From positions 186,001 to 250,000 of the forward strand of contig JAPFFF010000011.1 in assembly GCA_039105265.1 (NCBI GenBank): a DNA stretch of 64,000 nt, in the 5' to 3' direction. Both the position numbers and the translations under genes were made by a program. The DNA comes from Tritrichomonas musculus (lineage: Eukaryota > Parabasalia > Tritrichomonadida > Tritrichomonadidae). Below are positions 1-8,309 of the stretch, in pieces (position 1 is the stretch's first letter; every line of letters starts with the position of its first letter). Below the pieces are notes generated by a model. That model was not told the DNA's origin. It did not search any database and worked only from the letters and a program-made list of their open reading frames with translations.

Positions 1-827
1 ACTATTTCAATGAAGGTTTCAATACAACTATAAATAAGTTCATCGATAAATTATTTAGACTTAGATTGAGATACCAACGAGCATGTAATCCGTTGGAGCA
101 AACTATTAAGCTGCTCCTCAATAGTATATATGGTAAGTCTATTTTGAAAGCTATTCCAATCGAGACTAAATCCGTCCCCAAGGAGAAGATATATAACTAT
201 ATCTGGAGGAATTATAATTATATAAGTGAGATTACAGAAACCGATAATATTAACAACGTTTATGTTAAGAAGATGAAGCCTATATATAATCACTTCAACC
301 TACCACAATTTGGGGCATCAGTTCTCTCATGGAGTAAGCATATTATGAATAGAGTTATGAATACGGCTGAGCAACACGGCATCAATATATATTATCAAGA
401 TACTGATAGCATGCATATTATGGAAGATGATGTTGAACGCATCGCAAAAATATATAATTCAAAATATGGGAGACAATTGATTGGTAAGCAGATGTGTCAG
501 TTTCATATTGATTTTGACAGATTTGATGGTGCTGTTGGCGAAGTCCATTCACGTAAACTGATAGCGCTTGGTAAGAAATCATATCTAGATATACTGGTCG
601 ATGAGAATGGCAACGAAGGATATCATATTAGAATGAAAGGTGTTCCTAAACAATGTATTCTCAATTATTGTAAGCATCATAATATTAGTGTTGAAGAATT
701 ATATGAGCTCATGTATAATGGTGAGGAGATTACATTTAACCTACTCGATGGTGCCAATTGTTTTCGCAAAAATAAATTGTATCAGCAAATCAATCTCCCT
801 CAATTTAATAGGACGATGAAGTTTTAA
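1..827 (+). CDS. polB: Protein-primed DNA polymerase B of element A, C-terminal part
   Basis: This is the C-terminal quarter of a family B polymerase of the protein-primed type used by Polintons to copy their linear genome. The reading frame is already open at base 3, so the gene starts left of the window. Visible motifs are KLLLNSIYGKS (motif B, primer-template grip) and YYQDTDSMHI (motif C, with the catalytic Asp pair). The protein ends NRTMKF. The sequence is almost identical to residues 923-1176 of the polymerase at 46173-49703. The fibre-like gene converges on it from the right, about 50 bp away. Confidence 0.9.
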   Translation, partial: YFNEGFNTTINKFIDKLFRLRLRYQRACNPLEQTIKLLLNSIYGKSILKAIPIETKSVPKEKIYNYIWRNYNYISEITETDNINNVYVKKMKPIYNHFNLPQFGASVLSWSKHIMNRVMNTAEQHGINIYYQDTDSMHIMEDDVERIAKIYNSKYGRQLIGKQMCQFHIDFDRFDGAVGEVHSRKLIALGKKSYLDILVDENGNEGYHIRMKGVPKQCILNYCKHHNISVEELYELMYNGEEITFNLLDGANCFRKNKLYQQINLPQFNRTMKF

Positions 828-875
828 TATTTTTGATTGGCTAGCTGATGACTAACTTGTTGAGTACCTACCTCC

Positions 876-3800
876 TTATAATGAATGTATTCCATTCTTG
901 GTATTATCTTCAGCTAAGATACCATTTGATGAAAAGAATGACCCACCAATCAATATGAAATTAGCTGTTGGATTGACCATTAAATTGCTACTATTTAATG
1001 GAAATTCAATATTGTTTAACCAGATCTTATTTGGTTCGCATTGGTATTCATACGTAGGTGTATTTTTAACATTGAATGATATATTAATTTTAATTTCTTT
1101 TTCACTGGCAACATTATTTTTGTTTTCATGATATGTCAAATAGAGGGTTGCCTCATATGCATCAAATGGTTGTTCGAATTGGTAACGAATGCTAGTACTA
1201 TTTGGTACGCTGAATGTATACTTAATTCGCGTTAATCTATTCGCTAATGCAGCTAATCTTGATTCAAAAGATTCTATGGTTGCTTTCAAATTTGTGTTCT
1301 CAGTTACCAAATTTTCTATCCTTGTCTTCAGTTCATCATAATCACTTTTTAATGCATAATTTGACAAATCAACTGGTTCTGGGATATCTGTTTTCAAAGC
1401 AAAAGTGTTCGACACATATCTTGCTGAATAAGCGTTTTTGTCTGTTGGTTCGATATTTTTGGTTATTGAACATGATAAAATTTCCGGTGTTTCACCACTT
1501 CCTGGATTGATTAATTCATGGGAGCTATACAGTATCCAAAGACCAGAACTACTTCCTTCGATACGAATTATCTGAGAGGGTTGTTCGTCATCATCGTCAT
1601 TGTACGAATAATCTATGTGAACATAATGAGCCGTATAGAAATTGTTTGATGAGACAATATCCAACCCATATTGCTCAATCAGTTCATGATATGTGTCGTA
1701 ATCCAAATCAGGAATTGTATTATTGACGATTTTGAATTGAATAGTTGTTTGCCCCTCAATAATTTCTGGAATAATGCTTTTCATAGCATAATTGGTTAAA
1801 TCAACAGGTTCAGGTATATCTTTCTTTAATGCATACTCCTTCAAGACATCATTGACCTCATCAACCGTGGGGTACTCGTTTATGATTGTAGCTAGTGAAG
1901 CATCATTAGATTTGGTCTGTTCATGGATAGCATCAATTTTATTATGAAGAGCATTTATGTCACAGGTATAGGCTAAATCATTTGGTGTAAATGACATCCT
2001 CCTAACACAAGTATTCTCCTTGATAGTAATAGTATTGACTTTAACATTTTGGGGATTAGGTATGATTATAATCTTATCATTGAGAGTGCATGTTGGGAAG
2101 TAATCGCAACCTTCATATTGACTAACACTACCATTGTCTATAGTAATTGTAACAATATATTCCTCATAGTCTATATCATTGAATTCGCTAATAAACATTA
2201 ACATCAGCCTAACTTTGATAGTTCCATTTGTAATCACATCTTCAGCTTCAAGATGAACATCCTTATTGACTAGCTTACCAACAATATCAATAGTGTCATC
2301 TCTAACTAAATTATTTTTGGAAATATAGATATCATCAAGTAGGGTTGTATTAAATTCAACCTCATTTATTTTTTCAGCTAATAGTCTAAATGCTGGTTTC
2401 AATGACTCCCTGAAGTGGTTGCATAAATCGATAGCATCTCTATAGGTTGTAATGGTTGTTGAGGGGTTGTTAACATCATCAGTATATTCGACAGCAACTT
2501 TATCTGCATCGCACCAATTTATGATTGGAGTTAAATCAGTTGTAGTTGACCTTGCTATTTTTAATGGAGGTAGGTTGCTTCCATCACCTAGATGATATAA
2601 AGCTTGCTCACCTTGGGATATACCTTCAATGGTTGAATCTATACCAGCTTTAGTGATTGTGAACCCTGTTCGAAACAACGTCAATCCAACATTGGCTATG
2701 CTACCAGCCGTACCGATGACTCCAAATGCCAGGGCTACATTTGATACGATTCGAACCTGGTCGATATCATCTTGCAAGTGTTGAGTAATTCTTTTAGTCT
2801 CACCCATTTCTGCATTTAATGTATCCACTCTACTGGTCAAATCTTTAACATCATAACTAACTACATCAAAGTTGTTAGTGAGTACATTCAAATCACTCCT
2901 CATGGTAGTAATATTATCAGCCGTAATGACCTTAGATGATGTTATATTGTAATCAGTATATAAGGTTGTCGCGGCATCTGGTCTCGGGAGTACTTCATAA
3001 TATTGTTGGTCGATTATATATTTGAATGCGTTAGTTGACGGGTCCCAATTCACTTCATCAATGGGGTCAGTGAAATCTTTCTTCAAATATAGTTCAATAT
3101 TTTTGGTATCTGTATTAATTTTAGTAGTAGAATATTCATAGCTAATCTTCTCAATCGTATCGAGGATTGGGATGACATCAACATATACCTTGCCATTCTT
3201 TTGAGCATGGAACCCATCTGGTTTGAATGATAACCTAGTGCCAGTAATCGAATCCCCCAAATATATATCCAAATATATCTTATCAATCAGGTCGGTTCGA
3301 ATTCCCTCGATGTTATCCATTGATAAATATAAAATGATGGTACCATAATACCCTGGATGTAACGAGTTCGATAGACCATCTGTTAAATGGTTCTCGTAAG
3401 CATATGTCATATTCCATTCACTACCATCTCTAATAGTACCATCATTCATTTGAATTTTGAATACATGTTTATAGTTTTTCAATAGCGAATGCATCAAACC
3501 ATTCCCTTCATTTGTAATTATCGACTCGTGCAAATCTGTTTGCTTAATAGTTATCCAGCAACCGTAGCAATCGTTAGTTTTCTTACTGGGTCGAAGATTC
3601 CATTTGGTGATAACTTTAGAATTGAGTCTACCTTGGATATTATTACCTGTCCAATAGCCTTTATTGGAATGGGTCTCATCAGCACACCATTTCAATGACC
3701 AATGGTTACCAAAACAATGTTCTGTAAACTTGAATTCGAGTTGGTCTGGTATAGTATAATCATCAGGCACCTCAAATATAATTTTGTAGTAATCCTCATC

Positions 3801-6035
3801 CTGTATAATGTAATCCTGAATAATGGATGGCTTATAGAAGTAGTGGACATCACTTTTATGAAGCTTCAACGCATTATCAGCAATTATGGTTTTACATTTA
3901 ATAGGCTTATCCGTTTTCAATAGAGTTGGTGTGTATTCATTCATAATTGATAACTCTCCATTGAGGAATAGCTTATATGGATGAAATGGTAACTTTTTAT
4001 CAAATGCTATATAAAACTTACCATCGAGGTCATTTTGGTCAGCAGGTCCAATGGATCTTGTTGCGATTAAAGAACTATCATTGATAATACAGAAATTTTG
4101 ATACGAATCAAATTTGATTACTGGACACAGTATCTTATTATTTTTGGATACAATATAGAACTCTTTAATATATCTGCCTTTGCTATCATATATAACATTC
4201 TTTCGTAACACAATTTTGAAAATTGGTCTATTGTAGCTGAGGAAGGCTTGTTTTTGTTCATCAGGAACATTAATAACTAATAGGTTACATTCGATATTAT
4301 TAATGGTATTTGTTAATGAAGATACATCCTTGTTTGTAATTATGAATTCATCGATACCTGCCTCACTGGCAAAATTTGAATCGCCTGCGGGTATCTCATC
4401 CAATCTATCCATGACATAATTATGAGCCTCACATAAATTATTCACCAAATCAATCGTATCAACAAATACTGATGCTACATCCAATAATGGGTTATCATCC
4501 GTTAGTATATCAATCTCATCACTAAGGGGTGTTGGTTTAGCTTTCTTCTTGAGGCGAGCTGCTATAGCTGCATGCTCTCTCTTCATCTCTTCAAATTTCA
4601 ATTTATGCTCCATGGGACTAAGCTTCTTATAGGTCTTCTCCTCATTGAATATTATTTTGATTCCATATATAATCAGTAATAATGTCAATTGAAACGTGCC
4701 TGCACATATTAGAAAATTATCAGGTTCTTGGAGCCATTTAATGAAACTACCAAAGTTATCAAATACTTTATGTACTGTAGATGAATCAATTGTTGGTAGT
4801 GCATCAACAACCCTATCCTTAAATGTGATTAGGTAGCGAACCAGTTTACCAGATGTATCTATTGTATAATGCCAGATGTATCCTGAATTAAAATATAATG
4901 ATTCCATCAACGATGCGGCTGTATTGTATGTTACCTTACTCATAGATGATACCCCTGAGAGTGTGTATGATAATAGCTTACCAGTTATAGAGAATGTACT
5001 TTTCAATAGAAGTAGCATAAAACTTGATGTCTTGACCACTACATTGATAACTTTATCCATGTTATCGTGACTGATAGGTGACTTGTTTTCAATCAGTGTA
5101 TCCACATCTTCGATATCATACTCCTTATTATCATCTGGGTTCACGATGACATCATATTTGGTTGGCTCGACTGGGAGGTCATCACCTGATGGAGCTTTTT
5201 GACACTTCACTTTGCGTATCTCATATCTATCATTTATTTTTAGGACAACGAGGTACTCCATATTCTCAAGTGTATTCAAGAGATTTGTTATATCACTATT
5301 GGAAGCAGTTGATATATCATTTTGAAGACCATTCAATATTTGTAATAGGTTTGCATTATTGGTATTGAGACTGGTGAATAGATTGGCATATGTTTTGATA
5401 TTATTTGTTGCATTGAGATTATTTGATAATGAGGAGCCAAATAAATTCAGTTGACCATTAGGATATATATCTGTATTCTCAAATCCGGATTTCTTCACAA
5501 ACCCATTCATGTTAGATAATAATGATTGAATCGAAGTATTGGATGAGTTGTATGTTTTGATGACATCATTTATACTTGACGGATTGTGTGGTTGAATTAT
5601 GTTGTTGTTATCGATATAATTCATTTGACTCAATGATATATCTGTGTTCGCCAAATCACTCAAATCGACCCCATCTATATTTAGGTCATGTATATATTTG
5701 GTTAGATTATTAAAATTGGTTCTCAATAATTCCATCAGTTTATTATAAGTGGTACAATATTGTGTATTTGTAGCACCATCAGCGAAGACAGGTAAGCTTT
5801 GCCCACCAGTAATAGTTAGATCTTTAAATGAATCAATTTTGAAGTCCTTTCCTAATGCCATTTGGTCAACTTCAGCTTTGCTATATATATTATTGAATGC
5901 GACTGGTTCACCATCCTCTCGTGTGAAACTGAATTGTTCGTTACCTTCATCATCTTCAGCTACTTCTATCGACAAACCTTTATCCTTTAACTTGGTTGCT
6001 TCATTACAACGAAAAGCATATGGTACAATAGACAT
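876..6035 (-). CDS. Giant fibre-like structural protein (1719 aa), element A
   Basis: No enzyme motif is recognised. The architecture suggests a virion fibre or surface protein. The N-terminal 400 residues are Asn/Ser-rich with helical stretches. A strong hydrophobic segment lies near residues 440-461 (FLICAGTFQLTLLLIIYGI) and a second near 1097-1118. A beta-rich module around residues 600-1000 contains KLHKSDVHYFYKPS. A conserved stretch ITADNITTMRSDL precedes heptad-like coiled coil, and the C-terminus carries repeated YALK-type segments and coiled coil before a small beta-rich tail. The same modules recur in the fibre genes of B, I and C. The start is set by the 16-bp divergent spacer to the penton-like gene. 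The fibre role is inferred from architecture. Confidence 0.72.
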   Translation of the reverse strand: MSIVPYAFRCNEATKLKDKGLSIEVAEDDEGNEQFSFTREDGEPVAFNNIYSKAEVDQMALGKDFKIDSFKDLTITGGQSLPVFADGATNTQYCTTYNKLMELLRTNFNNLTKYIHDLNIDGVDLSDLANTDISLSQMNYIDNNNIIQPHNPSSINDVIKTYNSSNTSIQSLLSNMNGFVKKSGFENTDIYPNGQLNLFGSSLSNNLNATNNIKTYANLFTSLNTNNANLLQILNGLQNDISTASNSDITNLLNTLENMEYLVVLKINDRYEIRKVKCQKAPSGDDLPVEPTKYDVIVNPDDNKEYDIEDVDTLIENKSPISHDNMDKVINVVVKTSSFMLLLLKSTFSITGKLLSYTLSGVSSMSKVTYNTAASLMESLYFNSGYIWHYTIDTSGKLVRYLITFKDRVVDALPTIDSSTVHKVFDNFGSFIKWLQEPDNFLICAGTFQLTLLLIIYGIKIIFNEEKTYKKLSPMEHKLKFEEMKREHAAIAARLKKKAKPTPLSDEIDILTDDNPLLDVASVFVDTIDLVNNLCEAHNYVMDRLDEIPAGDSNFASEAGIDEFIITNKDVSSLTNTINNIECNLLVINVPDEQKQAFLSYNRPIFKIVLRKNVIYDSKGRYIKEFYIVSKNNKILCPVIKFDSYQNFCIINDSSLIATRSIGPADQNDLDGKFYIAFDKKLPFHPYKLFLNGELSIMNEYTPTLLKTDKPIKCKTIIADNALKLHKSDVHYFYKPSIIQDYIIQDEDYYKIIFEVPDDYTIPDQLEFKFTEHCFGNHWSLKWCADETHSNKGYWTGNNIQGRLNSKVITKWNLRPSKKTNDCYGCWITIKQTDLHESIITNEGNGLMHSLLKNYKHVFKIQMNDGTIRDGSEWNMTYAYENHLTDGLSNSLHPGYYGTIILYLSMDNIEGIRTDLIDKIYLDIYLGDSITGTRLSFKPDGFHAQKNGKVYVDVIPILDTIEKISYEYSTTKINTDTKNIELYLKKDFTDPIDEVNWDPSTNAFKYIIDQQYYEVLPRPDAATTLYTDYNITSSKVITADNITTMRSDLNVLTNNFDVVSYDVKDLTSRVDTLNAEMGETKRITQHLQDDIDQVRIVSNVALAFGVIGTAGSIANVGLTLFRTGFTITKAGIDSTIEGISQGEQALYHLGDGSNLPPLKIARSTTTDLTPIINWCDADKVAVEYTDDVNNPSTTITTYRDAIDLCNHFRESLKPAFRLLAEKINEVEFNTTLLDDIYISKNNLVRDDTIDIVGKLVNKDVHLEAEDVITNGTIKVRLMLMFISEFNDIDYEEYIVTITIDNGSVSQYEGCDYFPTCTLNDKIIIIPNPQNVKVNTITIKENTCVRRMSFTPNDLAYTCDINALHNKIDAIHEQTKSNDASLATIINEYPTVDEVNDVLKEYALKKDIPEPVDLTNYAMKSIIPEIIEGQTTIQFKIVNNTIPDLDYDTYHELIEQYGLDIVSSNNFYTAHYVHIDYSYNDDDDEQPSQIIRIEGSSSGLWILYSSHELINPGSGETPEILSCSITKNIEPTDKNAYSARYVSNTFALKTDIPEPVDLSNYALKSDYDELKTRIENLVTENTNLKATIESFESRLAALANRLTRIKYTFSVPNSTSIRYQFEQPFDAYEATLYLTYHENKNNVASEKEIKINISFNVKNTPTYEYQCEPNKIWLNNIEFPLNSSNLMVNPTANFILIGGSFFSSNGILAEDNTKNGIHSL

Positions 6036-6051
6036 TTTAACAGATAGTAAA
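6036..6051. promoter_or_regulatory. 16-bp divergent start region, fibre and penton genes (A)
   Basis: Only 16 bases separate the opposed start codons of the fibre-like gene (minus) and the penton-like gene (plus). The segment TTTTAACAGATAGTAA is identical in element B. Promoter elements for both directions must lie here or inside the coding sequences, which fits trichomonad-type short leaders. Transcription start sites are not visible from sequence alone. Confidence 0.5.
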
Positions 6052-6798
6052 ATGTTGTGTTCAGTTAATAGTAATGCAACAGATTATAGTCTGGTGAAGC
6101 TAAATGTAGACATACCTTGGAAATGTGATTACGTGAAGTATTATGTTTCATCAATCAATACAAAGGGGAATATATTGATAGTAACTAAGGATGACTATTT
6201 GATGTTTTCATATGAGGACGGAAACAATGAACGTTCGCTGATGATAGAATTTAAAGACACATATTATTACTCAATGCTTGGATTGGTTAAATACTTGAAT
6301 AGTTGTCAAAACATAATTGTGTTCAAAAATATTGATGGTAGGACAATGAGTTTATCGAGTCAGCATAAAGTATCGTTCATTAGAGGTTCTCATAGAGCTA
6401 AACTGATAACAGGATTATATAGTGTAAAGAATGAAGTTGTTATACCTGCTAACAATGAGACAGTTGTACCTGATTTGCCAATATTGGATTATGCCAATAG
6501 ATTATATCTCGTATCACTACAAGGTCAAGCTGTACATAGTATTATAGGAGAACATGAATATACACCATCTGTGATTGCAACAGTTGATACTGTTATAGAA
6601 CCACAGGCACCTATTATAATTGATTACGATTCATCTAAACCAATCAAAATTAAAACATTTACCGATTCACTAAAACACATCGAAATGAGGCTAGTAGATT
6701 TCATGTACCAACCTGTCATATTAAAGTCTCCATTATTTGTCAATATTAAAATTAAACCTGCAGGGACAACTAATATTGACACACCAACGAATCATTAA
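6052..6798 (+). CDS. Penton-like minor capsid protein (248 aa), element A
   Basis: This is a predicted minor capsid protein, probably the single jelly-roll penton of the Polinton capsid. It is beta-rich throughout. The N-terminus has VDIPWKCDYVKYYVSSINTK, the middle has GSHRAKLITGLY and LYLVSLQGQAVHSIIG, and the C-terminus has MRLVDFMYQPVILKSPLF followed by a final beta strand. I recall this ending from capsid-vertex-like proteins of related elements. The ATG at 6052 is preferred over an upstream in-frame ATG because it matches the B and I homologues and avoids overlap with the fibre gene. Adjacency to the fibre-like gene fits a vertex-plus-fibre pair. The penton call is family inference. Confidence 0.62.
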   Translation: MLCSVNSNATDYSLVKLNVDIPWKCDYVKYYVSSINTKGNILIVTKDDYLMFSYEDGNNERSLMIEFKDTYYYSMLGLVKYLNSCQNIIVFKNIDGRTMSLSSQHKVSFIRGSHRAKLITGLYSVKNEVVIPANNETVVPDLPILDYANRLYLVSLQGQAVHSIIGEHEYTPSVIATVDTVIEPQAPIIIDYDSSKPIKIKTFTDSLKHIEMRLVDFMYQPVILKSPLFVNIKIKPAGTTNIDTPTNH

Positions 6799-6804
6799 GC
6801 TTGG

Positions 6805-7232
6805 ATTCAATTAAAGATTTATTTTTGAGTAGGTATCGGGTGTACATGAAGTGGTTGCATGAGTAGATGTATGTGATGAGATTTGGGAGATGATTGCATG
6901 AGTGGATGTGTGTGAGATGGGTTGCTTGAGATGATTGCTGTAGGAGTATGCTAGATAGGTTGGTATTAAGTAGTTATACATAGTGAAGGGGGGATAGATA
7001 ACTAGTATAAGCAAATGAGGCTCTCCGTGTAGGGTGGCTGGGTGGGGGTTGCTTGGGGGCTGTTTGGAGATATGGTTTATTATAGCGAGGGAGCTTTTCA
7101 AAGCGAGGGAGCTATAATATAAAACATCTCCAAAGTACCTCAAATTATCGTCTCTTCAGGAAGCTTTCAAAGCCAGAGAGCCTCATTTGCTTATACTAGT
7201 TATCTATCCCCCCTTCACTATGTATAACTACT
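6805..7232. repeat. Right terminal repeat of element A
   Basis: It starts with ATTCAATTAAAG just after the penton-like gene. A minisatellite of GATGATTGCATGAG/GAGATGGGTTGCTT-like units follows (about 6845-6968), then a 264-bp tip block (6969-7232). The block is bounded by AGTAGTTATACATAGTG and its inverse CACTATGTATAACTACT, so the tip is itself an inverted repeat with arms of about 57 bp. The same design occurs at both ends of B. Confidence 0.85.
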
Positions 7233-7288
7233 GTATTTCTTGAAGATTCCGTCAAGATAATCCCTTCGAATCAAGAAGTTGTTTTATA

Positions 7289-7894
7289 ATGATTGAAATG
7301 TACCCGACGCTCAATCCAGCTGAAGAACAAACACCAATCCCTATAGAATATGCTTACTTTTTGGAAGATGGAGAGCAAGACCCCAGCAAACCAAATCGAT
7401 ACTACTTTAATTTTCCACAAGAATGGTGCACTTCAAATAGAGGAGAATCTATTGTTGGGGTAAGAAATATGTGGTTGATTGCGAGAAGAAGAAAAATTGA
7501 ATTCACCATCACAATTGCAAAATTTCAAAAGAAATATTTTAATATAGTGGAAGGGAATGATACGACTTCAAAAATAAATAATATGATATTATTGTATAAA
7601 GATAATATTAAAGTAAAAGATGTAAAAGTTATCGATTGGATGTCGATAGAAGGAGATTTTAGAGGATTCTTTAATGCTATTCATACATCAATAAAAAACT
7701 ATATAGCAACATGGTGGAAGGACGTCAATGAAATATTTGTACAGTCAGATACTGATATTTTAAATAGAGATATACAATCTGATGGCTATTATGATGAGAG
7801 GGGGTTTCATGAAAAAATATATTCAGAACGAAATAATAATGATGCGGATGAATATGGTGTAGCATTCAAATTAAAAGAAACAACGAGACGATAA
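7289..7894 (+). pseudogene. Conserved Polinton terminal gene, remnant in E
   Basis: This is the fossil start of the gene that lies next to the integrase in both Polinton families here. The N-terminus (MIEMYPTLNPAEEQTP, then IEYAYFLEDG and an RYYFNFPQEWCTSNRGES stretch) is nearly the same as in the 441-aa protein at 42202-43527. The typical NRGES-IVGVRN-ARRRKIEF block follows. The remnant lies in a reduced element and is not expected to be functional. The family's role is unknown; a structural or packaging role is possible because it sits at the capsid/integrase end. Confidence 0.7.
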
Positions 7895-8049
7895 AAATAT
7901 GAGTTTGGAATTTTTTTGTTGCGAACTTTTTGAATTATCGAGGTGGTTGGAGCTTTTTGAAGGCTCTGGGGGGCTTCCAAAGGCTCCAAGTGGCTGTGAA
8001 ATGGGCTTAAGTATAGGCTTGGCGATAGCGGAGCCTATACTATACTACT
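7887..8049. repeat. Right terminal repeat of remnant E
   Basis: The order of blocks matches the right terminal repeat of I: ACGAGACGATAAAAAT, then GTTTGGAATTTTTTTG, then GCGAACTTTTTGAAT, a G-rich stretch, and finally AAGTATAGGCTTGGCG leading to CTATACTATACTACT. The middle G-rich part differs from I. The ATATC that follows the tip would be one copy of a 5-bp target duplication. Confidence 0.78.
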
Positions 8050-8309
8050 ATATCATCAATGTGTTCGTTGCGATATTGATCTTTGAATTCATCGAATGGT
8101 ATCATCTTACGTTTGATGTTAGCTGCTGTGTAGAGTTTGTATGGCATGATTTCTTTATGTACATTGAGGTTGAACATGTTACCAAACTGTGATAGTGGCG
8201 CTGGTATGAGTGAGTAACTGTCACGGAATGTTAAACGCTTAGTTATGTTCTTAGTTACATATGTATGTTTGACTTTATCCCACTGTTTGATGGGTATGTA
8301 TTGTTTCAT
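8050..8309 (-). pseudogene. Polinton-type DNA polymerase B fragment
   Basis: This is a small fossil piece of a protein-primed polymerase of the A/B/I type. KRLTFRDSYSLIPAPLSQF and HKEIMPYKLYTAANIKRK match the exonuclease-region stretch LTFRNSYSLIPAAL/HKEVMAYKIYTEKNIKR of the I polymerase. Element E is inserted at its left edge. It belongs to a further, older Polinton. Its upstream neighbour is the acidic gene, which overlaps it at ATGA. It is broken and no function is expected. Confidence 0.72.

Larger units (their letters stand above)
1..7232 (+). mobile_element. Polinton/Maverick element A, right-hand part
   Basis: This is the right part of a Polinton of the same family as element B. In order it holds the C-terminal end of a protein-primed DNA polymerase, a giant fibre-like gene on the minus strand, a divergent penton-like gene and a terminal repeat ending in ACTACT. 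Its left part lies outside the window. Gene order and sequence match 48.9-56.28 kb closely, so A and B are recent relatives. What is visible looks whole. Its right tip abuts element E in the middle of E's terminal repeat, which suggests that A inserted into E. The left junction that would prove this is not visible. Confidence 0.88.
7233..8049 (+). mobile_element. Polinton remnant E (family of element I)
   Basis: This is a short relic of a Polinton of the inner element I family. It contains the inner part of a left terminal repeat, the beginning of the conserved terminal gene, and a right terminal repeat ending in CCTATACTATACTACT at 8049. It is clearly broken and much reduced. Its sequence is noticeably diverged from I in the terminal repeat, so it looks older than I. 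Its left tip should lie beyond element A, outside the window. Confidence 0.8.

Noticed and set aside
836-863. Hammerhead-like CTGATGA core after the polymerase gene
   Set aside because: No matching GAAA segment or stem arrangement was found nearby.
5749-6051. Upstream extension of the penton-like gene of A (and the same in B) to an earlier in-frame ATG
   Set aside because: The extension lies wholly antisense to the fibre gene, has no counterpart in element I, and the ATG at 6052 follows the conserved 16-bp spacer.
6969-7232. Independent MITE with 57-bp inverted ends
   Set aside because: The block occurs at every visible tip of this Polinton family, and in B its outer edges directly abut the 5-bp duplication, so it is part of the terminal repeat. 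An origin as a MITE remains open.
1-7232. Element A as an assembly duplicate of the right half of B
   Set aside because: The two copies differ in the fibre hypervariable patch, the hairpin insert, the minisatellite and flanking DNA, so they are distinct copies.
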